DNA of 8,943 bases from Oligoflexia bacterium (GCA_016926495.1 JAFGOL010000290.1:1-8943), one strand, 5' to 3'. Counted from the stretch's first letter, positions 1 to 7,489 are shown. The notes: generated by a model not told the origin, from the sequence alone. Translations and numbers: made by a program.

Positions 1-462
1 ACGGGTATCAGGATCCCGTCAGGCTCAAGGGACTTTCTTGAGGAATTACGGAACTGCGCTCCTGAGCTTTTAAGCGGTTACATGGCCAATAACGGTCAGC
101 TTGTACGTGTACGTAACGGGCTTGATCATATACATACAAGAAGTTCCGGTTCCTGGGCTGATGAAAACGTTAAGCAGGATATAAGAATGGGTATTATGAT
201 CGGTATGTTTGTTCCCGTTCCAGTTGGTGGAACATTTTCAGTTTCTCTTACGGAAATTGTAGGGACACGTCCGGGTTATTTTTTTACTGCCGGTGAAAAT
301 GCTATTATCGGTTTATTAAGACGAAAAGGTGTCGAGAGTATTATAAGCAGGCCTATATCAGGAGTTCCGCACGGGGTCAGCGTGTTAACTACTGAGCGCC
401 AGGCTATGACCGCGATTCCCTTTAATCACCATGGAGTGGAAGATTTATTAAGATCATTTTAA
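1..462 (+). CDS. C-terminal part of an unrecognised protein (5' end outside window)
   Basis: The frame is open from the first base to a TAA at 460-462, giving 153 visible residues, so the true start lies upstream; the ATG at 82 is just an internal Met. I recognise no family. A glycine- and methionine-rich hydrophobic stretch (about residues 61-78, containing MGIMIGMFVPVPVGG) is followed by a mixed alpha/beta-looking segment with GTRPGYFFTAGEN and a C-terminal end GVEDLLRSF. No signal peptide or catalytic signature can be judged from this fragment. Arg codons are CGT, AGA, CGA, CGC and AGG mixed, less AGG-dominated than in aspS, which may mean a different history or expression level. It converges on lptD with a 10-bp gap. 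That it is a real gene is fairly certain from the long clean frame; its function is unknown. Confidence 0.6.
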   Translation, partial: TGIRIPSGSRDFLEELRNCAPELLSGYMANNGQLVRVRNGLDHIHTRSSGSWADENVKQDIRMGIMIGMFVPVPVGGTFSVSLTEIVGTRPGYFFTAGENAIIGLLRRKGVESIISRPISGVPHGVSVLTTERQAMTAIPFNHHGVEDLLRSF

Positions 463-472
463 AAGTTCACTC

Positions 473-2875
473 TTAAAACTTGTTCCAGAACCCGCTCTCT
501 TTGCCGAATCCCACTGCCTGGCCGCTTATCAGAAGGTTAAACGTGATCTTTATGTCAAAACCGTCCTTGTCATACGGGTCCCTTGCAGAAAGCAGTATGG
601 TCCAGCATGACGACGGCGGGTTATAGGCTATACTGAAAAACTTGTCCCGCATCTTGTCAAGCAACGTTCCCCTAACCTCGTTGTTAAGTATGAACCTTGT
701 ATTTGTGCGAAAGCGCCATATATCAAACCCGAAGCCCAGCCTCATCTGGTCCGTACGCCTGTTTTCTGCGGTTTTATCGTACGAGTAGCCCAGGCTTACG
801 TATTTATGCCCTGAACTTGCTATCATGGTGGTGTTTATGCCCATTTTTTTAGTATAAACATTGTAAAACTTTTGAAGCACGAGGTTGAACCACGCATAAT
901 TTCCCCAGATGTTCGAATACAGGTAGCCGAAGGGCTGGCCCGTTGTATCCAGGAAGTCGTAACTCTGGTATATCTTCCATAACAGGGGTTGCATAACGGT
1001 AAAGCTTTCTTCGACGCTGTCCGCGGGACCGGGTTCCGTTTTGCCGGAGGCTCCGGGACTTCCCGTGCCTGTATCGTTCTGAACGTCGGTGTTTTTTCTG
1101 GTGCCTAAAAATTCATCGCTGCTGCCCTTCATGAAAAAGTCATTAGCATTGTTTTTAACCGGTGATCCCGCCTGTGCTTCCTGTCCTCCGGCGCAGTCCG
1201 GGCAGGACATGTCCGGGGCATCAAGGTCCGCGGCAGGGATAACTTCGCCCGAGGCAAGGCTGCTTATGTATTTTACAAGCATGCGGTTTGTTATTCCGTA
1301 TGTGATTGTATGGGTTTTGTCTATGCTGTCCACGGAATCAAACATGGGTGATGTCATGTCATCCCTCGTGTTGGAAAAAAAAGGGTGATCGGACTGGTAT
1401 ACCGTAGGTATTACCCTGTGCTCCATGAAAGGCTCTATGGTATGCTTGACCGCCCTGTAATGTTTTGTTTTGTCCCTCTGGTACACCCTCGAAAATTCGG
1501 TCGCGACGTTGGTCTTTGCTTCCGCGTATGATCGCTGCGCGTTGCCGTCAATGGGCAAATGGTAGAAATCATACCTTAAGCCCGCCTCGGGTGTGACCCT
1601 TATGTATCTTGTAGTTACGGGCAGGGAAACCCTGGGGAATACATCAATCCTCTGGCCTGTTCTTATGAATTCATCGCTGTTGAAAACGGAATTATTGTTA
1701 TAGTCATCGTAAGCAAGGCCCGATCTGTATATGTTAAGGTACGAAACGTCACCTTCAACCATGAATTCGGATATTTTTGTCTTGGCAACGTTGAGCCTCA
1801 GCTCGGGAAGTTTTTGAAGCTGGGCATTGTTGTTTTCAAGGGGGTTTACGCTGAGCAGGTTTTCGTAATAGGCGAATTCCGCGGTGTATGCCACGTTGGT
1901 CGTCCTGCTCATTACCACCAGCTTGTTTTCAAGCGCGGGGTCGGCGTTGCCTTCAATTTCGTCCGGAAAGTCCCTTGGCATATCATCGTCGCTGGCAAAC
2001 CGTATCATGGTTTTAGCGTATGTTTCGTCGCTTAGCCGGAATATCTGGTCGAGTTTCATCCCGTGCCTTTGCGACCTGCCCAGGGGCTCGCCGTTCACGA
2101 GCATTTTTTCGAATTTTTTATCGTTAACGTGGAAGTAATAAAGGTTGCTGTTTGATTCCTCGGCAAAGGCCGACCTGAATTCAAAGCCCTGTTTTAAGCC
2201 CCTTTTGCTGTAATGCCCCATCGTAAAAGTCATGTCATGGCTTCTTGAAAGGACCACGAACAATGATTCGTGTATATTAAAACCGTCGCTGCCGAAACCG
2301 AAATCAGGTGGCAGAAAGCCGGACTGCCTTTCGGTTTTCAGAGGCACTGCAAGATAGGGAATATATAAAAGCGGCAGGCCGAAAATTTCGACAATAACAT
2401 TGTCCAGAAACGCGTACTCCCCGATAGTCATGTCAATGTTGTTGCCGTACAGCCTCCAGTCGGCGGGTTCGGTTGAACAGCTTGTATACCTCCCTTCATT
2501 GAGCTTGAACTGGTTTCTGCTGAGCCTTTGTATGTTATTTCCTTCCACAATGTCTTTTCCGGCGACTATTTTCCCCTTGCTCAGTGTGCCTTTGGGAGAA
2601 CTCATGTTTCCCTGTAATTCCATCCCGCTTAATTCAAAATCCTCTCCCTTAAAACTGATATTACCGGTTGCTGTAAAATCGTCGGTGACCGTGTTAAGTT
2701 CCACATGGTCCGCGTTAAGCAGGCTTTTGCCGTTGAGAATGCGCACGTTGCCGTCCAGTATTACCTTGTTCTCGCTCCCCTTTCTTTTGTACCGGTCCGC
2801 GGCAAACCTGGATCGCTCGGTTTCGGAATGTATGTTCAGGGTCATTAAGGTAAAGATTAGTATTACTAAATACAT
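473..2875 (-). CDS. lptD: LPS-assembly outer-membrane protein LptD
   Basis: LptD is the outer-membrane beta-barrel that, with the lipoprotein LptE, inserts lipopolysaccharide into the outer leaflet. This 800-residue protein has a short hydrophobic signal-like N-terminus (residues 2-13, no basic n-region, possible cleavage after S17). A periplasmic LptA/OstA-like beta domain follows (about 25-130; DGNV and TGNISF strand motifs). The barrel entry has the family hallmark YIPYLAVPLKTERQSGFLPP (171-190). The barrel extends to a C-terminal Phe, as expected for a BAM-recognised beta-signal. C133 (YTSCSTEP) matches E. coli C173, and C757 (SSCW) matches the E. coli C724/C725 site. Residues about 545-625 form a low-complexity loop containing CPDC (558-561). 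The start is firm: an in-frame TGA lies three codons upstream and a Shine-Dalgarno sits 5 nt before ATG. It overlaps folC by 10 bp, implying translational coupling. Length is in the family range. Confidence 0.93.
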   Translation of the reverse strand: MYLVILIFTLMTLNIHSETERSRFAADRYKRKGSENKVILDGNVRILNGKSLLNADHVELNTVTDDFTATGNISFKGEDFELSGMELQGNMSSPKGTLSKGKIVAGKDIVEGNNIQRLSRNQFKLNEGRYTSCSTEPADWRLYGNNIDMTIGEYAFLDNVIVEIFGLPLLYIPYLAVPLKTERQSGFLPPDFGFGSDGFNIHESLFVVLSRSHDMTFTMGHYSKRGLKQGFEFRSAFAEESNSNLYYFHVNDKKFEKMLVNGEPLGRSQRHGMKLDQIFRLSDETYAKTMIRFASDDDMPRDFPDEIEGNADPALENKLVVMSRTTNVAYTAEFAYYENLLSVNPLENNNAQLQKLPELRLNVAKTKISEFMVEGDVSYLNIYRSGLAYDDYNNNSVFNSDEFIRTGQRIDVFPRVSLPVTTRYIRVTPEAGLRYDFYHLPIDGNAQRSYAEAKTNVATEFSRVYQRDKTKHYRAVKHTIEPFMEHRVIPTVYQSDHPFFSNTRDDMTSPMFDSVDSIDKTHTITYGITNRMLVKYISSLASGEVIPAADLDAPDMSCPDCAGGQEAQAGSPVKNNANDFFMKGSSDEFLGTRKNTDVQNDTGTGSPGASGKTEPGPADSVEESFTVMQPLLWKIYQSYDFLDTTGQPFGYLYSNIWGNYAWFNLVLQKFYNVYTKKMGINTTMIASSGHKYVSLGYSYDKTAENRRTDQMRLGFGFDIWRFRTNTRFILNNEVRGTLLDKMRDKFFSIAYNPPSSCWTILLSARDPYDKDGFDIKITFNLLISGQAVGFGKESGFWNKF
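1001..1243 (-). other. Low-complexity insertion within LptD
   Basis: This encodes about LptD residues 545-625, a segment rich in Gly, Ser, Asp, Asn, Pro and Ala, with CPDC at 558-561. It lies between barrel segments containing aromatic and hydrophobic strand patterns (ITYGITNRMLVKY before, VMQPLLWKIYQSYDFLD after). It looks like a long flexible loop. Whether it faces outside or the periplasm cannot be told from sequence alone. Confidence 0.6.
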
Positions 2876-4143
2876 ACCTGCTCACCCTTGAAATAGTTGT
2901 AAATGTTTTCATAGTTGTACGTTGATCCCGTAAAAACCCGGACTCCGTTTCCATTTATGATATTGGACGCGGCCTCGGTGAAATTACGGCATACAGTTAC
3001 CTTACCGTTACCGGTTATTCCGGCGTTGCCGTTATAATCATCGTATGAAAGTCCCCTGTCCCCTGTTGTTACGGGAAATAGGAATATTTTTTCAGCTACC
3101 TGCGAAAGCTCATTTATCATTGATACGTATTCCTTATCCCTTAAAAAACCACAGGCAACGGATATTTTTTTCCCCGCGTATTTTGAACGCAAAAAGTCAA
3201 TCAAGGCGCGTATCCCCTCAGTGTTATGGCTTACATCTATCAGGACATCACTACCCCTGTAATTCAGATATTGCAACCTCCCTTTCCATTCCGTTTTGGC
3301 AAGGGCATCATTAATGCTGTCTGGAGAAGCCGGGAGATCGAGCAGGAAAAGGGCCGTAACCGCGGCTGCGGCATTGTAGTACTGGTGCGCCCCCCTCAGG
3401 GATTTGCTGAGGTTATCAAAAACAGCCTCATTTTTAATTTTTACCGAGAAACTTCCGTTTTTCTCAACAGAAAGCAGAATGTCTTCGCCGAGTGAATAAA
3501 CAGCCCTTGCCCCCCTGGAGACAGCCTCTTTTTTTAAGAGCAGGTTGCAGGGAGTTCCGGATATTATAACATTTGATCCCTTCTTGAATATGCCGGCTTT
3601 CTCGCGGGCAATTTCTTCAATGGTGTTTCCCAGGTAACTTGTGTGATCTATGCCTATGCTGGTGATTACGGCAATCTCCGGTGTGATAACATTGGTCGCG
3701 TCAAGCCTGCCGCCAAGGCCTGTTTCTATTACTGCAAACGAGACTTTATTTTCCGCGAAATATATAAAGGCAAGCAGGGCCGTGAATTCAAAAAAAGTCA
3801 GGCTTATGTCACGGCATTTTTCCATGATCTTACCGCCTATTCTGTCTATGTCTTCATCACTTATCAGATCGTTGTTGATTCTAATTCGTTCATTAAAACG
3901 CAAAAGATGCGGGGATGTATAAAGACCGGTTTTGATATTCCTGTCCGTATGGCGCATTATAAGGGACTGCAGCATGGCGCAGGTACTGCCCTTGCCGTTT
4001 GTTCCGGCAACGTGAATGAGCCGCATCCCGGACAGGTCAAGTTCAAGGCGTTCCATCGCCCTGCGCATGTTATCAAGACCCAGCTTGATGCCGGTATCGG
4101 CAAGCCCGTAAACGCGGTCAAGTATGGTTGCGGAAGACTTCAT
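2866..4143 (-). CDS. folC: Bifunctional folylpolyglutamate synthase / dihydrofolate synthase
   Basis: A cytoplasmic Mur-ligase-family enzyme that joins glutamate to dihydropteroate (making dihydrofolate) and adds further gamma-linked glutamates to folates, using ATP. The 425 residues have the expected order of motifs: P-loop HVAGTNGKGSTC (44-55), the substrate loop GLYTSPHLLRFNERI (73-87), IETGLGGRLDATN (139-151), the Mur-ligase centre TSIGIDHTSYLG (161-172) with EIAREKAGI (177-185), and GAHQYYNAAAA (251-261). The C-terminal domain has DVSHNTEG (303-310; commonly DGAHNPEG), GFLRDKEY (332-339) and FTGSTYNYENI (404-414). Length is normal. In-frame TAA and TAG codons stand 2 and 4 codons upstream of the ATG, fixing the start, though no good Shine-Dalgarno is visible there. 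It is first in an apparent folC-lptD operon and divergent from hisS. Whether it has both activities or only one cannot be judged from sequence. Confidence 0.95.
   Translation of the reverse strand: MKSSATILDRVYGLADTGIKLGLDNMRRAMERLELDLSGMRLIHVAGTNGKGSTCAMLQSLIMRHTDRNIKTGLYTSPHLLRFNERIRINNDLISDEDIDRIGGKIMEKCRDISLTFFEFTALLAFIYFAENKVSFAVIETGLGGRLDATNVITPEIAVITSIGIDHTSYLGNTIEEIAREKAGIFKKGSNVIISGTPCNLLLKKEAVSRGARAVYSLGEDILLSVEKNGSFSVKIKNEAVFDNLSKSLRGAHQYYNAAAAVTALFLLDLPASPDSINDALAKTEWKGRLQYLNYRGSDVLIDVSHNTEGIRALIDFLRSKYAGKKISVACGFLRDKEYVSMINELSQVAEKIFLFPVTTGDRGLSYDDYNGNAGITGNGKVTVCRNFTEAASNIINGNGVRVFTGSTYNYENIYNYFKGEQVCI
2881..2889 (-). promoter_or_regulatory. Ribosome binding site of lptD, inside the folC 3' end
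   Basis: On the minus strand AAGGGTGAG lies 5 nt before the lptD ATG (2873-2875). It sits within the last codons of folC, so ribosomes finishing folC would reach the lptD start directly. This supports the chosen lptD start and coupling of the two genes. Confidence 0.6.
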
Positions 4144-4177
4144 TATTTATTGCTAATATTTTTTTCGTAATTTGGCA

Positions 4178-4206
4178 ACTGTACTCTTGAAACAGGTTGC
4201 TTTCAA
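4178..4206 (-). promoter_or_regulatory. Probable sigma70-type promoter of folC-lptD
   Basis: On the minus strand, a -35 TTGAAA (4201-4206) and a -10 TACAGT (4178-4183) are separated by 17 bp. The -35 matches consensus at 5 of 6 bases and the -10 at 4 of 6. Transcription would begin around 4171, leaving a leader of roughly 28 nt before the folC ATG. No experimental support; similar matches occur by chance in AT-rich spacers. Confidence 0.45.
4187..4206. promoter_or_regulatory. Dyad symmetric element overlapping the folC -35
   Basis: TTGAAA (4187-4192) and TTTCAA (4201-4206) form a perfect 6-bp inverted repeat with an 8-bp spacer in the folC-hisS divergent region. One arm is the proposed folC -35 box. 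It could be an operator for a dimeric regulator. The regulator is unknown and chance occurrence is quite possible. Confidence 0.25.
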
Positions 4207-4274
4207 TCCGGGCCGAAAACCAGTTGTCCGAATCCTTCTATAGTGTTAAGGTTAAGCCGTTTGGAATTAATGTC

Positions 4275-5576
4275 ATGATACAGCTTTTACGAGGAATGAA
4301 AGATATATTGCCGCCGGAGAGTGCCGGCTGGGAAAGATTGCGGGGCATTGCCGCCGGCTTTTTTTCCGCGTTCGGATATAATCTGAGTATTACTCCCATT
4401 GTTGAAAAGACCGAGCTTTTTGTGCGTTCCGTGGGTGAGGCCACGGATGTCGTTTCAAAGGAGATGTATACTTTTACGGACAGGGGCGGCGATTCCATAA
4501 CTTTAAGGCCGGAAGGAACAGCCTCTATAATGAGGGCTTATATGAACAGTCCCGAATGGAAGGGCAGGGTCTTTAAAACATGGTACTGGGGCCCCATGTT
4601 CAGGTACGAAAGGCCGCAAAAGGGAAGGTACAGGCAGTTTTTCCAGTTCGGGCTTGAAGCCATAGGCAGCGACAGCCCTTATGTTGACGCGGAACTCATA
4701 TCAATGCTGGACCTTTTCCACAAAAAACTCGGCATTGACGATATAAGGGTGGAACTTAACACGCTTGGCTGCCCGGATTGCAGGACCGCTTACAGGAAAG
4801 AACTGATCGGGTATTTTAAAAAGCATACCGCGGAAATCTGCGAGGACTGCTCAAAAAGACTGGATATTAATCCCCTGAGGCTGCTTGACTGCAAGAACAG
4901 GGATTGCGCTCCGGTAATAGAAAAATCCCCGGTCATCCTGGACCTGATCTGCGATAATTGTAAAAGTCATTTTGAGACTGTCTGCGGCGTATTAAAGTCC
5001 GCGGGTGTTGAATACAATATAAATTCCCGTCTTGTAAGGGGGCTTGATTATTATAACGGAACTGTTTTTGAATTTGTTACAGGGAGGCTGGGAGACAGGC
5101 AGAACGCCGTGGGCGGAGGCGGCAGGTATGACAGCCTCGCGGGCCAGATAGACGGACAGGCTGTTCCGGCCGTCGGTTACGCCGGGGGCATTGAAAGGCT
5201 GCTCATGCTTCTGGACGGCAGCCTCAATATTGATGAAAAATTTTCCGTGTATATAGCCATGCTCGACGAGACAACGCTTAAAAAATACATGCCCCTTTTT
5301 ATCGCCCTCAAAAAAGGCAGTATCGATCATAAGCCGGAATACCTTTTTAATGACGATTCATACAGGGTTACGGGCGCTAAAAAGCATCTTTCAAAGGCCA
5401 ACAGGATAAACGCCCGCTTTGCCATTATCGCCGGAGGGATAGAGGCTGAAAAAAACGAGATCATTATTAAGGACCTCAAAGAGGCCAGGGAATATAAAAT
5501 TGTAATTGAAACAGGTGATATAAAAAAGGCTGTACTAAGTGTTTTTAATGAACTAGATAGCATAGTCAGCAAGTAA
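4275..5576 (+). CDS. hisS: Histidine-tRNA ligase (HisRS)
   Basis: A cytoplasmic class IIa synthetase that attaches histidine to tRNA(His). I place the start at the ATG at 4275, giving MIQLLRGMKDILPPE and 433 residues, the usual family length. The frame stays open back to a TTG at 4197, but those 26 residues resemble nothing in the family. An ATG at 4296 has GAGGA directly abutting it, too close to serve as its binding site. Motifs: TLRPEGTASIMRAY (76-89), motif 2 FRYERPQKGRYRQFFQF (109-125), HisA LVRGLDYYNGTVFEF (253-267), HisB AVGGGGRYDSL (278-288), and GYAGGIERLLML (301-312). An insertion domain carries four Cys pairs or clusters (CPDC 166-169, CEDC 189-192, C206/C211, CDNC 226-229), a pattern common in bacterial HisRS. 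The C-terminal anticodon-binding domain (about 322-430) is rather divergent. It is the first gene of a hisS-aspS pair. Confidence 0.94.
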   Translation: MIQLLRGMKDILPPESAGWERLRGIAAGFFSAFGYNLSITPIVEKTELFVRSVGEATDVVSKEMYTFTDRGGDSITLRPEGTASIMRAYMNSPEWKGRVFKTWYWGPMFRYERPQKGRYRQFFQFGLEAIGSDSPYVDAELISMLDLFHKKLGIDDIRVELNTLGCPDCRTAYRKELIGYFKKHTAEICEDCSKRLDINPLRLLDCKNRDCAPVIEKSPVILDLICDNCKSHFETVCGVLKSAGVEYNINSRLVRGLDYYNGTVFEFVTGRLGDRQNAVGGGGRYDSLAGQIDGQAVPAVGYAGGIERLLMLLDGSLNIDEKFSVYIAMLDETTLKKYMPLFIALKKGSIDHKPEYLFNDDSYRVTGAKKHLSKANRINARFAIIAGGIEAEKNEIIIKDLKEAREYKIVIETGDIKKAVLSVFNELDSIVSK

Positions 5577-5577
5577 T

Positions 5578-5584
5578 AAAGGAG
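5578..5584 (+). promoter_or_regulatory. Ribosome binding site of aspS
   Basis: AAAGGAG begins two bases after the hisS TAA and lies 11 nt before the aspS ATG at 5596, slightly longer than typical spacing. It is the only strong site in the 19-bp hisS-aspS gap and supports the ATG start. Confidence 0.65.
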
Positions 5585-5595
5585 ATTTTTGTTCA

Positions 5596-7386
5596 ATGGA
5601 AAAGAGGACGCATACCTGTGGTGATTTAAGAATAAGTGACGAGGGAAGAAACGTAATTTTGTCCGGCTGGGTAAATACCGCCAGGGATCACGGCGGCCTG
5701 ATCTTTGTTGACCTGCGTGACAGGTACGGGATTACACAGCTTGTTTTTGATCCCTCTGTCGCACCTGAAGCCCACGCCATATCAGAAAGGCTCAGGGACG
5801 AATACGTGATCCAGGCAAAGGGCAAGGTCAGGCATCGTCCTTCGGGACTTTCCAATCCAAAGCTCCAGACAGGCGAGATCGAGGTTTTGTGCTCGGACAT
5901 AGAACTTCTCAGCAAGTCAAAAAACCTTCCTTTTCCGATATCCGAAAACACTGACATAAGCACGCAGCTCAGGCTTAAATACAGGTATCTTGATCTCAGG
6001 AAGCCGCTTATGCAGAAAAATCTCATGGTAAGACACAGGGTTTCCCAAGTGGTCAGGCAATACCTGTCGTCAATTGGTTATCTTGAAATCGAGACGCCTG
6101 TGCTGATGAAAACAACGCCCGAGGGGGCGCGCGACTATCTTGTGCCAAGCAGGCTGTACAAGGGCAGTTTTTACGCGTTGCCGCAGTCGCCCCAGACAAT
6201 GAAGCAGATACTTATGATTAGCGGTTACGACAGGTACTTCCAGCTCAGCAGGTGCTTCAGGGACGAAGATCTAAGGGCTGACAGGCAGCCCGAGTTTACG
6301 CAGATAGATATAGAAAATTCCTTTACGCCCGTTAACGTGCTTTTCAGCGAACTCGAAGGCATGATGGCCCTTATATGGAAGGAGATACTGGGCGTGGAGC
6401 TTAAAACGCCGTTTCCTGTTCTTACTTACGACGAAGTCATGGAAAAGTACGGCTCGGACAAGCCTGATTTGAGATTCGATCTTTTTTTGACGACGATTAC
6501 ATCCGTGTTCAAGGGTACTTCCTTCAGGATATTCAGGGAGGAACTGGACAAGGGCGGTATAGTCAAGGCGCTTAACGTGAAGGGAGGCGCCGATATTTCC
6601 AGGAAGATCATTGATGACCTGGTGGATGTTGTAAAGCCTTTCGGTTTTGCCGGTGTCGCCTGGGCAAAGATACAGGCTGACGGTTCATGGCAGGGAGGAG
6701 TGGCAAAGGCCATCAGCGATGACGAGAAAAAGCAGACGGTATCCGTTACCGGCGCCGAGGCGGGCGATCTCCTGCTCATGCTCGCCGGCGAGCCTGTTAA
6801 TGTTAACAGCGGGCTTTCCGAGCTAAGGCTGCACATGGCCGGCGTAATGAACCTTATAGACAAGGATGAGTATAATTTTTCATGGATCGTGGATTTTCCG
6901 CTGTTTGAGTACAGCAGGCAGGATAACAGGTTCTACGCAAAGCACCATCCATTTACCATTCCCGACGAAGAAGGGGTTGAAGTGCTGCTTAAGGGCGACA
7001 GGAGCAAATTTGAGGGCATCAAGGCCAAGGCGTACGATCTTGTCTGCAACGGGATGGAACTGGGAGGTGGAAGCCAGAGGATATACAGGGAAGATGTGCA
7101 GAAGGCCATGTTTAAAGCTCTTTCAATGAGCGAAGAGGAAGCCCTGAACAAATTCGGCTTTTTTCTTGAGGCACTGAACTACGGGACACCCCCGCACGGC
7201 GGCCTTGCCTTAGGTCTGGACAGGCTGATCATGATCCTTACCGGGGCTGCATCGATCAGGGATGTTATCGCGTTTCCCAAAACCAACAAGGCTGTTGACC
7301 TTATGATGGATTCCCCAAGCCCTGCTTCAAAGGAGCAGCTTGATGAATTAGGCATAATAATTCCTAAAATAGAAAAGAATACTTAG
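5596..7386 (+). CDS. aspS: Aspartate-tRNA ligase, probably non-discriminating (Asp/Asn)
   Basis: A cytoplasmic class IIb synthetase that charges aspartate onto tRNA(Asp). The 596 residues have the bacterial-type layout: N-terminal OB-fold anticodon-binding domain (1-105, SGWVNTARDHGGLIF), catalytic core with TPEGARDYLVPSR (174-186), motif 2 FRDEDLRADRQPEFTQIDIE (221-240), a bacterial GAD insertion domain (about 290-420), HHPFT (450-454), MELGGGSQRIY (487-497), motif 3 GLALGLDRLIMILTG (536-550) and IAFPKT (558-563). The anticodon-recognition positions are H32 and G84, the pair reported for non-discriminating bacterial AspRS; discriminating E. coli AspRS has Leu at the first site. It may therefore also make Asp-tRNA(Asn), for amidation by GatCAB. 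It follows hisS by 19 bp, so the two are probably one transcript. Identity is certain; tRNA specificity is inferred. Confidence 0.97.
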   Translation: MEKRTHTCGDLRISDEGRNVILSGWVNTARDHGGLIFVDLRDRYGITQLVFDPSVAPEAHAISERLRDEYVIQAKGKVRHRPSGLSNPKLQTGEIEVLCSDIELLSKSKNLPFPISENTDISTQLRLKYRYLDLRKPLMQKNLMVRHRVSQVVRQYLSSIGYLEIETPVLMKTTPEGARDYLVPSRLYKGSFYALPQSPQTMKQILMISGYDRYFQLSRCFRDEDLRADRQPEFTQIDIENSFTPVNVLFSELEGMMALIWKEILGVELKTPFPVLTYDEVMEKYGSDKPDLRFDLFLTTITSVFKGTSFRIFREELDKGGIVKALNVKGGADISRKIIDDLVDVVKPFGFAGVAWAKIQADGSWQGGVAKAISDDEKKQTVSVTGAEAGDLLLMLAGEPVNVNSGLSELRLHMAGVMNLIDKDEYNFSWIVDFPLFEYSRQDNRFYAKHHPFTIPDEEGVEVLLKGDRSKFEGIKAKAYDLVCNGMELGGGSQRIYREDVQKAMFKALSMSEEEALNKFGFFLEALNYGTPPHGGLALGLDRLIMILTGAASIRDVIAFPKTNKAVDLMMDSPSPASKEQLDELGIIIPKIEKNT

Positions 7387-7406
7387 GGTTACAAAAATAA
7401 TAAACC

Positions 7407-7436
7407 TTGACTTTTAGAGTTATTTTCTGTTATACT
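7407..7436 (+). promoter_or_regulatory. Strong sigma70-type promoter with extended -10
   Basis: A -35 TTGACT (7407-7412, 5 of 6 consensus bases) is followed by an 18-bp spacer and a -10 TATACT (7431-7436, 5 of 6). TG at 7428-7429 forms an extended -10 (TGTTATACT). Transcription would start near 7443, about 47 nt before the downstream ATG. It lies 20 bp past aspS and gives the next gene its own expression unit. Confidence 0.75.
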
Positions 7437-7475
7437 TTAATGGTTTCAGGAAAAGCGGATTTAAAAAGATAGTAT

Positions 7476-7483
7476 AAGAGGAG
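7476..7483 (+). promoter_or_regulatory. Ribosome binding site of the mirror-repeat protein gene
   Basis: AAGAGGAG lies 6 nt before the ATG at 7490, close to ideal strength and spacing. It fixes the start of the downstream gene. Confidence 0.7.
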
Positions 7484-7489
7484 CAAAAA

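Noticed and set aside
166..229. Cys pairs in HisRS as an unusual zinc domain (residue numbers, corresponding to 4770-4961 in the DNA)
   Set aside because: The CPDC, CEDC and CDNC pattern is common in the insertion domain of many bacterial HisRS proteins, so it is not novel.
459..481. Bidirectional terminator between the first gene and lptD
   Set aside because: Only a 5-bp AT-rich stem (AAGTT/AACTT) with a 9-nt loop and no GC-rich stem followed by a U tract.
1089..2891. Several plus-strand open frames opposite lptD
   Set aside because: They are antisense shadows of a clearly recognised gene, with no family resemblance or good ribosome site.
4224..4244. Possible hisS promoter (TTGTCC and TATAGT)
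   Set aside because: The boxes are only 9 bp apart and no acceptable -35 exists at 16-19 bp from TATAGT, so no hisS promoter is called.
4197..4274. N-terminal extension of HisRS from a TTG start
   Set aside because: The 26 extra residues show no family similarity, while HisRS proteins normally begin close to the LLRGMKD motif; ATG at 4275 gives the usual length.
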